Of a DNA stretch of 64,000 bases, positions 1-9,023 are shown one piece after another (position 1 is the stretch's first letter; the number at the start of each line of letters is the position of its first letter). Location: the NCBI GenBank assembly GCA_012842495.1, contig DUSS01000004.1, positions 62,001 to 126,000 on the forward strand. Reading direction: 5' to 3'. A program made the position numbers and the translations under genes. The DNA is from Candidatus Fermentithermobacillaceae bacterium (lineage in GTDB: Bacteria > Bacillota > Sulfobacillia > Fermentithermobacillales > DUSS01). Below the pieces are notes generated by a model that was not told where the DNA came from, made no database searches, and saw only the letters and a list, made by a program, of their open reading frames with translations.

Positions 1-149
1 ACTGGCTAAACGGCTGGATTCCATACAAAAACTGAAGGAACCAACCAAAAGCCATTTAACCACAATGAACGTTTCGGAGCAAGGAGACGAGGAAGCATCG
101 TCGAGGTACGGGGCAGGAAAGCCTCGTGCGCAAGACAGATTGCGGGGTT

Positions 150-347
150 TTACTGGAAACATGCCCTTTTCTGCCACACGTGGGACAGTTCGGCACGCTT
201 CTGGCTTCGCACCGGGCACGTACCCCACTCATGTAGAACCTCATCTACTGCTCTGGGAATAACGAGTTTCCCAGGATACGTCATCCACAGTATATCGAGC
301 CTGGATACTGCCGAGAAAGCAACTAACACCGAGGTATCGAGGAACAT
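150..347 (-). pseudogene. PIN-domain (VapC/DUF3368-like) protein, 3'-truncated remnant
   Basis: Reading left from the ATG at 347, about 65 codons begin MFLDTSVLVAFSAVSRLD and continue through KLVIPRAVDEVL. This matches the first strand and helix of a PIN nuclease, with the first acidic residue in LDTS and the usual VIP-x-AV-xEV segment. The frame then degenerates and stops at 150, far short of the roughly 130-160 residues of a PIN protein, so the later acidic residues are missing. No partner antitoxin is visible, and nothing else is recognisable in 1-149. It lies just outside the oldest end of the CRISPR array. It is probably a decayed toxin or defence gene. The assignment rests on a short segment and is tentative. 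Confidence 0.4.
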
Positions 348-368
348 GTCCACCGAATCCCGTTTCAC

Positions 369-3118
369 TACCGCGCTACCTCTACTTCGGGGAATCTGCT
401 GCAACGGCCTGTGCGCCCCGGCGAACAGCTGTTTCGTCCGCCTTTCAGTCCCCTCTACTTCGGGGAATCCGCTGCAACGGTTATGATGACGGCATTCGGG
501 CCAGGGCGAAAGCACTTTCAGTCCCCTCTACTTCGGGGAATCCGCTGCAACGCGTTGATTGCGTCATAGCGAGACTTGATAGCATTAACTTTCAGTCCCC
601 TCTACTTCGGGGAATCCGTTGCAACGGAAACTACCTGGGTCGGACGGCTGGGTTGATGCCCTTTCAGTCCCCTCTACTTCGGGGAATCCGTTGCAACTTC
701 CTCGAAGCCTTCTACGTTCTGGCTTGCATAGATCTTTCAGTCCCCTCTACTTCGGGGAATCCGTTGCAACAATTACGCAGCTGCTGGGTTAGGTCTACCG
801 TCGCCTTTCAGTCCCCTCTACTTCGGGGAATCCGTTGCAACGGCCTACGCCAAAGCCACCCGCAATACTTTGTCCCTTTCAGTCCCCTCTACTTCGGGGA
901 ATCCGTTGCAACCGAATCTGCTTCGCGAGTTTTCGCGCAGTAGCCTTGCTCTTTCAGTCCCCTCTACTTCGGGGAATCCGTTGCAACCCACGCCACCGCG
1001 CTGCTGACGCTCAAAACCATACACTTTCAGTCCCCTCTACTTCGGGGAATCCGTTGCAACTAGTGACCGCCTTAGCAGTTCTTATCTTCTGCTTACGGCT
1101 TTCAGTCCCCTCTACTTCGGGGAATCCGTTGCAACCCGGCTTTGGACTTTCACATTTGAACGTGGCGACATATCTTTCAGTCCCCTCTACTTCGGGGAAT
1201 CCGTTGCAACGCGGTATTGTTCAAGTGTAATTATACCTGCTTTCCTTTCAGTCCCCTCTACTTCGGGGAATCCGTTGCAACGGGGTTTAGTCGCCCGAGC
1301 GAATGAGATTAAGCCGCCTTTCAGTCCCCTCTACTTCGGGGAATCCGTTGCAACTATCCCAGCGTACGTATCCGTGTCCGGTTCGTTTGTACCTTTCAGT
1401 CCCCTCTACTTCGGGGAATCCGTTGCAACCGTCCGGCGGCGTGGCTCGTATCGAACGGCTCGGTGACTTTCAGTCCCCTCTACTTCGGGGAATCCGTTGC
1501 AACTCGCGAGTGACATACTTCGAGTATCCATCCGCGATCTGGCTTTCAGTCCCCTCTACTTCGGGGAATCCGTTGCAACCGAGATTCTGCGACGCCTTCT
1601 GCGCCGAGACCGCCTTTCAGTCCCCTCTACTTCGGGGAATCCGTTGCAACCGCTGCGGAGTTCAAGCGTCGAATCGAACAGCTCGCTTTCAGTCCCCTCT
1701 ACTTCGGGGAATCCGTTGCAACGGGCATTGACGAGGGCAAGGATTTCTACTGGAACAACTTTCAGTCCCCTCTACTTCGGGGAATCCGTTGCAACGGATT
1801 TTGCCTCCAACAGTTCCAGGTCGGGCTTCGGCTTTCAGTCCCCTCTACTTCGGGGAATCCGTTGCAACCTATAGCGGCCCTTCGGACAGGAGTACCAGGT
1901 TGCCTTTCAGTCCCCTCTACTTCGGGGAATCCGTTGCAACAGCACCTGCTTCACTACGTCGAGGACCGGCGTCACAACTTTCAGTCCCCTCTACTTCGGG
2001 GAATCCGTTGCAACACCGCACTGTGGGCAATAGCGCATGCTGTGCTCTTCTTTCAGTCCCCTCTACTTCGGGGAATCCGTTGCAACCGTATCAACACTCG
2101 TCAGTTCAATATGCCATGTTCCTCTTTCAGTCCCCTCTACTTCGGGGAATCCGTTGCAACTGGGCGGCACATTGCTGTCGGAGACGCGGGCTGTGACTTT
2201 CAGTCCCCTCTACTTCGGGGAATCCGTTGCAACGGAGATGTGACAAATGACCAGGTAGGTAGACAAAACCTTTCAGTCCCCTCTACTTCGGGGAATCCGT
2301 TGCAACTCCTCGAGGACCCGGCAGAAAGCATCGATGACTGGACTTTCAGTCCCCTCTACTTCGGGGAATCCGTTGCAACTATCTGGCAGCGGCAAAATAT
2401 CGCCGATTGCCGGCAGCTTTCAGTCCCCTCTACTTCGGGGAATCCGCTGCAACGACCAGTCGTGCCGATCCAGTCCAGCGGCAGGGAGCACTTTCAGTCC
2501 CCTCTACTTCGGGGAATCCGTTGCAACGAACGAAGCCGTCAACGAGTTTGAGCTGACGCTGAAGCTTTCAGTCCCCTCTACTTCGGGGAATCCGTTGCAA
2601 CGTCTGCTACGAACCCGAGCGGAGGCCGAGGACGCGGTAACTTTCAGTCCCCTCTACTTCGGGGAATCCGTTGCAACCAAGTCCAGACAGCGTTCCGGTC
2701 TTGATTACAGAACCGCTTTCAGTCCCCTCTACTTCGGGGAATCCGTTGCAACTCGCCGGCAGGATCAAGAGTGTCGGCCGTCCGAGCGCTTTCAGTCCCC
2801 TCTACTTCGGGGAATCCGTTGCAACTCTACGATCTGTTCGAACAGTGCTTCGTCGGTATAATCTTTCAGTCCCCTCTACTTCGGGGAATCCGTTGCAACA
2901 AGTGTTTTGCAATGTCAAGACGGCATTCAACGGCACCTTTCAGTCCCCTCTACTTCGGGGAATCCGTTGCAACTAGTATCGTTTACGTGCGATGTAACTG
3001 CAAAAGAACTTTCAGTCCCCTCTACTTCGGGGAATCCGTTGCAACCATCCCGAACGTCTATGAGCGAACCAACGATCCGGCCTTTCAGTCCCCTCTACTT
3101 CGGGGAATCCGTTGCAAC
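369..3118 (-). CRISPR. CRISPR array, 38 repeats of 37 bp, type I-A-like
   Basis: There are thirty-eight copies of a 37-bp repeat, separated by 37 spacers of 34-39 bp. On the minus strand the repeat starts GTTGCAAC and ends ACTGAAAG, with a short palindrome (TCCCC, 8-base loop, GGGGA) in the middle. This predicts an 8-nt crRNA 5' handle ACTGAAAG. The leftmost copy (369-405) is degenerate over its first dozen plus-strand bases. The next two copies (442, 515) and the one at 2417 carry CCGCTGCAAC instead of CCGTTGCAAC. A degenerate repeat marks the distal end, so transcription should run right to left, away from the cas genes. The flank beyond 3118 does not look like a typical AT-rich leader. Confidence 0.97.
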
Positions 3119-3886
3119 CCGAGCTTGTGGAACGCCGGAACATAGTCGCACGCTGCTCTGATGGTCTCAGCGAACGTCTTTCCAGCGCTCGAAATTGTCG
3201 ACGCAGACGATTCTGCGCCAAAACCGGAATCAGCGGCGACAAAATTCTCTCCCCCTCATAGTATCATTCCGCGCTGACCCGGAGCGCACACAACGACTCG
3301 GGTCACCCGCTAGCGTAGGGCATTCCCTTTTTGCTGCGACGCCCGTGTCCAGGCGGGCCCGTCGTGAGTTACTTGGCCAGACCCTTTGAAAACTCCTGCT
3401 TTGGGCACCTTCTTTACGAGGTCACTGCAACAGATCGGAAAGGACCTCACCGAATATCGCTGTCCACCTGCCTGCTTCGAGCAGGGTCTGGACAGGGTCA
3501 CCGCAACAAAGGCGCGAGGGCGAGAAGCGTGGCGAGGTCCTCGCGGAACATTTTACCGAAAAGGACCAACCTGTTTTTGGCCACACCTCAGTCCGCGTCG
3601 CATAAGTCGGGGCAAGCCGAAGTAATTGCCGGCCGTTATTGCACTTGCATTTTAGAGACTTCCATCTGCGGCTAAACTAAAATCGGCTCGCACAAAGCGG
3701 TCGCCACTTGTGACTCCGATCAAGGCTTGAGCTTCGCCACACCTCACGAAAACACATCCGCCGAGCACCACCATCGAACCCCCTGCTCCAGGCCCGAGCG
3801 CCAAAATACGTGACCGTAATGGCAACCCCTCGCTGCATCTGCATGGTTTGCCTGATACACACGGTCCGGTATCCGCAGTACTCAGG
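3119..3886. other. gene-free stretch between CRISPR array and cas4 remnant
   Basis: No convincing gene is visible in these 768 bases. The open frames here are short, lack ribosome-binding sites and show no recognisable protein. The leader and promoter of the array should lie at its left edge, but I see no clear AT-rich leader or sigma-A promoter. The first ~36 bases after the last repeat could be one more spacer without a following repeat. Coding remnants of lost genes are possible, given the decay of the neighbouring cas4/csa1. Confidence 0.5.
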
Positions 3887-4800
3887 TCACTCCTGAGCAA
3901 CGCCCGGGTCGTGCTCCTCGTAGACGAGCCTCATCGTGTCGTCCCTCTCCTCGATGAACCACTGCCGCAGTTCGTCGTCGATGATAAACAGGTCCCTCCT
4001 TATCACCGGCACGGAACCCCTCGAGTCCACGTGCACTGTGCAGCCGACGTTTACGGGGAACTGCCACAGGCTTTCCATGACCATCGCGTACGCCGTGACC
4101 CCCAGCCTGTGGAAATCCCGCTTCTGCCCGAACTTCACGTCGTATAGCACAGCAGAGCCCAGAAGCGCCGAGTCGCAGCTCAAAAGCGAGCTCAAGCCCA
4201 GGAACGTTTTGTCGAACTTTTGCTCGCAGACCACGGGTATGGTCTGAGCAACGAGGGAGTCGCTCGGAGTAGGGTTGCTTGGCCACGGCCTCGGAGATAC
4301 GGGTCATAAGACGCGGTACCTCGAAGTCGCAGATCCTCTGCACCCGGTACCATACGACGGAACGCTGATTGCCAGCGAGATCCCGGAAGGTTGATGGCGG
4401 GGCGGAAACCGCGGAGACTTGCCGCGATGCCATCCAGGTCGGCTGGCCCCTTCACGTATATGAGCCGATTGGCGTGTTCGACGGGCTGAGCGACCGCGCT
4501 GAGACACGCAGCACCATGTAACATCGCCGGACTTGTCTGGACTTCTACGCCCTGAACCCTCTTCAAGAACAGGTCCCAGCCCGTTGGACAGTAGACTTTG
4601 AAGTCCCCGACTCCTTCCTCAAGTCCGTACTTCGCAAATGTTCGTCTCGACCCGAGTTCCGAGAACTCTTCGTGGGACCGCAAACCCTCCTCCGTCTTCA
4701 CTGTCTTCACGCGGGGCAGCGGAACGACGCAGTTGAAATAAATGAGTCGCGGGCAATACACATACTGCTTGATGTCCGACACCGTCAGTGGCTCGTTCAA
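3887..4800 (-). pseudogene. cas4: cas4/csa1 remnant: Cas4 N-terminus joined to a frameshifted Csa1-like 3' part
   Basis: A frame starting at TTG 4800 gives a typical Cas4 N-terminus, including SDIKQYVYCPRLIYF with the first Fe-S cysteine and a helical segment ending GLEEGVGDF. It then runs directly into CPTGWDLFLKRVQGVEV, which resembles the start of the Csa1 family of type I-A loci. Further Csa1-like sequence appears in a second frame near 4330-4260 (ICDFEVPRLMTRISEAVAK) and a third frame at 4234-3887 (VLYDVKFGQKRDFHRLG, then RRDLFIIDDELRQWFIEER). At least two frameshifts and one junction are therefore present, and the C-terminal cysteine cluster is absent. The product cannot be a working Cas4 exonuclease. 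The Csa1 part is identified from family resemblance only. Confidence 0.75.
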
Positions 4801-4814
4801 AGCATGATGAAGCG

Positions 4815-4972
4815 GTACCGGCGAGATCTTCCGCGAAAACCGCTCTGTCCGTCATCCCGAAAAACGCGCTGTACTGAATCCGCTCGAGCCCATAATCCTT
4901 GCAAACCTCAGCGATGCGCCGCCTTACCTTCTCCTCAACGATGTCGTAGATGACGAGCGTGCTCACCATCAT
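4815..4972 (-). pseudogene. cas2: cas2, truncated at about half length
   Basis: Cas2 is the small ferredoxin-fold partner of Cas1 in spacer integration. From ATG 4972 (a second ATG is at 4969) the frame reads MVSTLVIYDIVEEKVRRRIA and then GLERIQYSAFFG, the first strand, helix and second strand of Cas2 with the strand-1 aspartate. After about 50 residues the homology ends and the frame runs on, in the wrong phase, through the cas4 start to a stop at 4619. Family members are about 85-95 residues long, so the second half, needed for the dimer interface, is gone. This looks like a deletion joining cas2 to cas4. Confidence 0.8.
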
Positions 4973-5069
4973 GGCCAAACCACTCCCGCGTTCCCCGGGA
5001 GACCTGCGTGATTTCGATTCGGCACCCGGCCTCATTGTATCGCGAGCTCACCACGTCACCGAATAGGGT

Positions 5070-5573
5070 TTATACTGGCCCTCGCCCCGCACGTAACCCG
5101 CCAGGCGTGATACTGCGGTCTGCGACCGGGGCCCGGAATTCCTCCACCATGTCGAGAACCAGACTTGGCTTGCTGGGTCTGTCCTTGAATTCCTCTCCCA
5201 CGGCCAGCCTGCCCACTACGTCCCAGCACAGATTCGCGGCCCGGCCTTCCAGGTTCATTAGATAAGGCCTGATCCCGTCCACGTGGCTGCCCTCGATCTT
5301 GTCCGCTTCGTCCGCGAGCTTTTCCATCTCGTAGGCCACGTCTATCATTTACTGATAGGATTGAGTTCCCGTCCGGTGCTTGGCGAAATACCTGATGAGG
5401 CTAGGGCGTATGGTTTCCCGGAAGATGTAAGGAAGTTAACGGGGATCCCCAACTCGACGCAGCCTGTCAGGGCACCGATGGACACGGTCACGCCCCGGGA
5501 AGATATGGTTACCTGTTCCAGATGCCCGAGGGGGATCTCCTGTATCACTTTGCTCCTCGAGGATACGCCGGTA
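5070..5573 (-). pseudogene. cas1: cas1, missing its start and its catalytic centre
   Basis: Two abutting frames carry pieces of the Cas1 integrase. The first (5573-5345) holds IQEIPLGHLEQVTISS and GCVELGIPVNFL, the N-terminal beta domain, but lacks the first strands and has a stop immediately upstream. The second (5348-5070) holds NLEGRAANLCWDVVGRLA, joined directly to KPSLVLDMVEEFRAPVADR from near the C-terminus. The middle of the helical domain, where Cas1 proteins carry their metal-binding glutamate and histidine, is absent. Intact Cas1 is about 300-330 residues. With the broken cas2 and cas4 next door, this system should be unable to acquire spacers by itself. Confidence 0.85.
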
Positions 5574-5873
5574 GGCTACCAGTGATTCCGGTTAAGTTAC
5601 TCTAAGCCATATATTCCGTCCCGACCTCGGAAAGAAATTCCAGGGACGTAGCAGTAGATAATTTGTGAGAGTAGCTCCAAGAGTTTAGCGGCTTTAACTG
5701 AGGAAGACTCCTGAAAAACAGTTACACCCCATTCTTGCCTCGAAAAAATAGCGCAAAAGACACACGGGGGTCACCCCGTTTCCGATGATAAAAGGTGACG
5801 CCCCGGAGTTAGGGACGCGCCGTACGCATTTGCTCGCTGAAGCTCCCGATGCGTCGATGTGCTCCTCAGACCC
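5574..5873. other. gap between cas5 and cas1 remnant
   Basis: No gene is visible. The stretch contains a terminator-like hairpin (5764-5779) downstream of cas5 and probably the lost first codons and promoter of cas1. Confidence 0.5.
5764..5779 (-). terminator. putative terminator after cas5
   Basis: On the minus strand ACGGGG-TGAC-CCCCGT forms a 6-bp stem with a 4-base loop, followed by GTGTCTTTT. It lies about 95 bases after the cas5 stop and would separate the effector operon from the cas1-cas2-cas4 remnants. Confidence 0.5.
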
Positions 5874-6632
5874 TTAAAGTCCGTAGAGACCGTCGGTAAG
5901 ACTCGACCAAGCAACTCGCTGGTATAGAACCCAATTCTCCCCTCTCTGACGCTGCACCAAAGGAAGAACCCACAACTCTCTGTCCTGCTTTACCTCTCGT
6001 TTTCGTTCGACGTAGGGATTAACATCGTCGAACGCAGCGCCTGCTGCTAACTCCAGCAAAGGCATTGGTAATCGCCCTTGCAGATCATCAAGAGGCCCCT
6101 TAATATCGGTAATCCGACGACACACCTCCCGGAGTGGGGGGCCCTGCTTACTCAGTTCGGCGCTACACCACGCAAGCGAATCGCTCGTTCCTAGTCTCTT
6201 GAGCAGGGTGAATAGATGGGCCAGCAAGGAAGCTTCCTTATCCGACGCTCCGAGGTAGATTTCAAGAGGGCCCCATGCATGACAATACTCGCGAATGCCG
6301 GTACTTTCTATGAATTCTACTTCGTGGTTGTCGAGCGTCGCTTTTATTCCTCTGTTCTTACTGGAGTCTCGCCTCTTCAACCGTCTAAGGAAAACGCGGA
6401 CAACACTCACGTATGGAGGCGGCACTAAATACAAGGGGAGCTCCTTGATCTGGGCAAAGACTCGCCGCCCCACATCGACCGACGCTGACTCTTGGATGGC
6501 AGCATCCACCAAGGCGAGGCGCACCGCAACAGGGCTTGGGACTGGAGAAGCAACGGCGAAGCTCGACGAACTCCCGGGAACGCGATAGGAGTACAGAGAA
6601 GCAAAATAAACTTCCGCTTTCACCCACATCAC
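5874..6632 (-). CDS. cas5: Cascade subunit Cas5 (type I-A-like)
   Basis: This 252-residue protein is placed as Cas5, the RAMP-fold subunit that caps the 5' handle of the crRNA in Cascade. The N-terminus reads VKAEVYFASLYSYRVPGS followed by SPVPSPVAVRLALVDAAIQ, the first strand plus the proline-rich segment and helix typical of Cas5 N-terminal domains. The length fits Cas5a. It is the last gene of cas3-cas8-csa5-cas7-cas5 and starts 6 bp after cas7, so it is translated from the same message. An AGGAG lies 10 bases before GTG 6632, with an alternative ATG one codon later. The frame is intact. The subtype is inferred from the csa5-cas7-cas5 order. Confidence 0.75.
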   Translation of the reverse strand: MMWVKAEVYFASLYSYRVPGSSSSFAVASPVPSPVAVRLALVDAAIQESASVDVGRRVFAQIKELPLYLVPPPYVSVVRVFLRRLKRRDSSKNRGIKATLDNHEVEFIESTGIREYCHAWGPLEIYLGASDKEASLLAHLFTLLKRLGTSDSLAWCSAELSKQGPPLREVCRRITDIKGPLDDLQGRLPMPLLELAAGAAFDDVNPYVERKREVKQDRELWVLPLVQRQRGENWVLYQRVAWSSLTDGLYGL

Positions 6633-6638
6633 GGAGAC

Positions 6639-7619
6639 TCAACTCCTAAACGAGTAGATCTCCAGCTTGCTTGTCTCGTCGATGATATCGCAGAGCTCTG
6701 CAAGGCTGGTGAAAGGATAGACGTTCAAAAGAGAGCTCCTGCGAGCCAAATCTTCCACCTGTTTCTGATAGTCATCCCGGAGAGGACTCAATACAGGCAC
6801 TGGGGTGTTTCCATGCGAAATCGCTACAACTCCCGCCATTCCCTCCACGTGAGGAAGCCGGGTCGAAACCATGGCTCCCTGCGTCTGCTGAAACATGTGT
6901 TTATACGCCTGCAGAGCCAGGTGGAACCGCTTGTTTCTGCTGGCATTGTCGATAGCATATTGATAGTCTATCTCATTGAGCCCTATGCGCCAGGGCTGGA
7001 AGAGCGACACGATGGCGTAAGTACCCGAACGCGTAGGTCGGTGATAAATCATCTGAGCCGAAACCTCTTCCTCCTGTTCTTCCTGGTCGATCGCGCTACG
7101 ATCCTCTTCTTGTTGCACTCCTCGGGTCTTCCCGCGCTCCTCCCTTGCAGTGCGCTCTGCGGCCGCGTGGCGAGCATGAGTATGAATATCACGATACACT
7201 TCTGGGATTCCCACTGCCCACCCAAACTCGACTGTTGAACGGCGCGAAACCGGCGGTGTCTGTATCAAGAAACCGTGAAGGTCGCAAAGAACGCAATTCT
7301 TGATTGCCGCGGACACGGTATCAACGTTCGAAAGACCAGCAAACGTCCTCCGGTACTCCGGAAGATCCGCGCGTTGGGGCTGCAGTCGGCGACACGCGGG
7401 GCAGAAATCGCTCTCAGCAGGGTCCGCTAGCCATACACCATAGCTGTGCAAATGCTTCAGCATCTCGCCTGAGATCCCGTCCGTCTTACTACCGTCCGCT
7501 AACACCAGTGTACGTGGCTCCGTTACGTTGCCAACAATCCCCTCGTTGTTTAACGAATGTAAGTCCCACCGCACCCTGAGCATAAAGGCGACCTCAAAAA
7601 CCTTCGTAGCGTCTCCCAT
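6639..7619 (-). CDS. cas7: Cascade backbone subunit Cas7 (Csa2/DevR family)
   Basis: Cas7 polymerises along the crRNA spacer to form the Cascade backbone. The 326 residues begin with the DevR/Csa2 signature: FEVAFMLRVRWDLHSLNNEG, then RTLVLADGSKTDGISGEML with the glycine-rich turn. Two Cys pairs (CPAC and CVLC, the latter followed by DLHGFL) suggest a zinc-binding insertion, as seen in several Cas7 proteins. A strongly charged segment rich in Glu and Gln interrupts the middle of the protein. ATG 7619 was chosen because GGGAGGG lies just upstream; an earlier in-frame start at 7661 lacks a comparable site. It is followed closely by cas5. Confidence 0.88.
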   Translation of the reverse strand: MGDATKVFEVAFMLRVRWDLHSLNNEGIVGNVTEPRTLVLADGSKTDGISGEMLKHLHSYGVWLADPAESDFCPACRRLQPQRADLPEYRRTFAGLSNVDTVSAAIKNCVLCDLHGFLIQTPPVSRRSTVEFGWAVGIPEVYRDIHTHARHAAAERTAREERGKTRGVQQEEDRSAIDQEEQEEEVSAQMIYHRPTRSGTYAIVSLFQPWRIGLNEIDYQYAIDNASRNKRFHLALQAYKHMFQQTQGAMVSTRLPHVEGMAGVVAISHGNTPVPVLSPLRDDYQKQVEDLARRSSLLNVYPFTSLAELCDIIDETSKLEIYSFRS

Positions 7620-7639
7620 CGCTATCCCTCCCTGTGATG

Positions 7640-7957
7640 CTATTTTTGGCCAGGTTCCCATAACAACGCGTAACTCTCGATAGCAGCCCGAACCATCACC
7701 GCATGGTCCTGCCCTAACCGTATCACTTCCTCGAGATGTTCGTCAGCGGGCCAGTACCAGTTCTGCTCCAAAGCCACCCGGTGGTTCCGGCGCAGGAATC
7801 GACGAAGTGCTTCGGCAAGTTTCTCGGGCGTTTCCGCGTTCTCGAGCTCTATGAGTGACGCATAGTCCTGCACATGTGGGTCACGGAGAGCTTTGCGGTA
7901 GGCGCGCCCGAACTGCTTTACTGCTGGGTTGCTGTAGATTTCGGTGAGACTCGACAA
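7640..7957 (-). CDS. csa5: Cascade small subunit (Csa5/Cas11-like)
   Basis: This 105-residue protein is predicted to be all-helical and sits between cas8 and cas7, where type I-A loci encode the small subunit Csa5 that lines the belly of Cascade and supports DNA binding. Visible helices include PAVKQFGRAYRKALRDP and ETPEKLAEALRRFLRRN. The start is TTG 7957, five bases after a full GGAGGTGA, which overrides the weaker codons nearby. The gene begins 77 bases inside the end of cas8 in another frame. Csa5 sequences diverge fast, so the name rests mainly on position, size and predicted fold. Confidence 0.6.
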   Translation of the reverse strand: MSSLTEIYSNPAVKQFGRAYRKALRDPHVQDYASLIELENAETPEKLAEALRRFLRRNHRVALEQNWYWPADEHLEEVIRLGQDHAVMVRAAIESYALLWEPGQK

Positions 7958-9023
7958 TGCGGATCACCTCCTTCAAGGCGTTTTCGTTGTATAGAAGGTC
8001 TATCTTGCTGCTGCCTGCCAAGTGCCTGGCCAGTACCCGCGCATGACGCTCATAGGAAGCTAAAGACGGATGGACAAGAAGCTCAGTTACTGCGTGGCCG
8101 AGTTGTTCGTGACCGCGCTGGCTCCCGATACGCAAGAGTTCCTCCCACACTCCAAACACGTTCTCGGCCTCTTTACTTCTCTTCTCGTCTGTCGCCAACT
8201 CTAACAGAGGCCACAAATTAAGACGCCCTGCATTTCCCGGTTTCCATTGGTTACCGGTCTTAAACAGGGAAAAATACATGACACGTGAATAGCGGGGGTA
8301 AGACACGCATCTTGCCACCGCCATCTTGCGCATATTCTCCGCAAGGGTTACCGAGTGATGTGCCGCTGCATGCTTCACTCCCAGGTACCTTGCGAGCCTA
8401 TTGACGTGAGTAACTTCCCTAAGATGCCAAAAATCCCTCCAACTAACATGGAAGGGTACCGCATGTATGACGAAGCAGCTTCTCTGCTGGTAGATGAAGC
8501 GACCAGCTAATGCTCCTCCGAGACAGCCCAGAGCCCAGTTCAGATTGTCCACTTCAAGCTGAGGTTCTGCGTATCTGCCCCGCGTGGCGGTTCTCACGCC
8601 CTTAAAGGCGGTGGGTTCAAGACCTCCCGGTACAGCTACCTGTCCATCCTGCCAGCTAACCTCGATTAGCCCTGTCCCGCCCTCGAAGAGCCGTCCCGCC
8701 TCGTCTTCCAGCAGTGTCCTCACGAGCTCCCTCTTAGCCCGTTTCTGCTTTTCGTCAAGAATAGTGATAAAGAGCCCGTTCCACTGTGGTCCCAGAGTAC
8801 CTTTATCGGCCGCTTCGAAAACCCCCAGCCAATCGGGCGACTGGCGAAGACGAGAAACCGAGGGCGCACCGTTGTTGAGCGTCACTAGGTAAGCCCATCC
8901 CGTATCGTCTATGGAAGGCGAATCTACCTGAGCCTCGTCTGCGTAGCTCAACAACGCAGACAGCCCATAGGCCCGTGCGACATCAAATGCTTCCAACCCG
9001 GTTTTCGTAATCCAAAATTGCAC
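7881..9023 (-). CDS. cas8a: Cascade large subunit Cas8 (Cas8a2/Csa4-like)
   Basis: The 380-residue protein occupies the large-subunit position between cas3 and csa5. In type I-A systems Cas8a recognises the PAM and helps recruit Cas3. It has no motif I can call catalytic. The N-terminal part (QFWITKTGLEAFDVARAYGL) and the size agree with the Csa4 branch, which is much shorter than other Cas8 subfamilies. GTG 9023 is preferred because GGAGGTG sits six bases upstream; the frame extends to 9047. It overlaps the end of cas3 by 41 bp and the start of csa5 by 77 bp. The long downstream overlap could mean the original stop was lost. Confidence 0.65.
   Translation of the reverse strand: MQFWITKTGLEAFDVARAYGLSALLSYADEAQVDSPSIDDTGWAYLVTLNNGAPSVSRLRQSPDWLGVFEAADKGTLGPQWNGLFITILDEKQKRAKRELVRTLLEDEAGRLFEGGTGLIEVSWQDGQVAVPGGLEPTAFKGVRTATRGRYAEPQLEVDNLNWALGCLGGALAGRFIYQQRSCFVIHAVPFHVSWRDFWHLREVTHVNRLARYLGVKHAAAHHSVTLAENMRKMAVARCVSYPRYSRVMYFSLFKTGNQWKPGNAGRLNLWPLLELATDEKRSKEAENVFGVWEELLRIGSQRGHEQLGHAVTELLVHPSLASYERHARVLARHLAGSSKIDLLYNENALKEVIRIVESHRNLQQPSSKAVRARLPQSSP

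Noticed and set aside
653-3161. Several long plus-strand frames repeating VPSTSGNPLQ, SPLYFGESVA or QSPLLRGIRC
   Set aside because: They are translations of the 37-bp CRISPR repeat in three frames, not proteins.
3400-3510. GGTCACTGCAAC and GGTCACCGCAAC as possible degenerate CRISPR repeats
   Set aside because: Only the last few bases match the repeat end; the central palindrome is absent.
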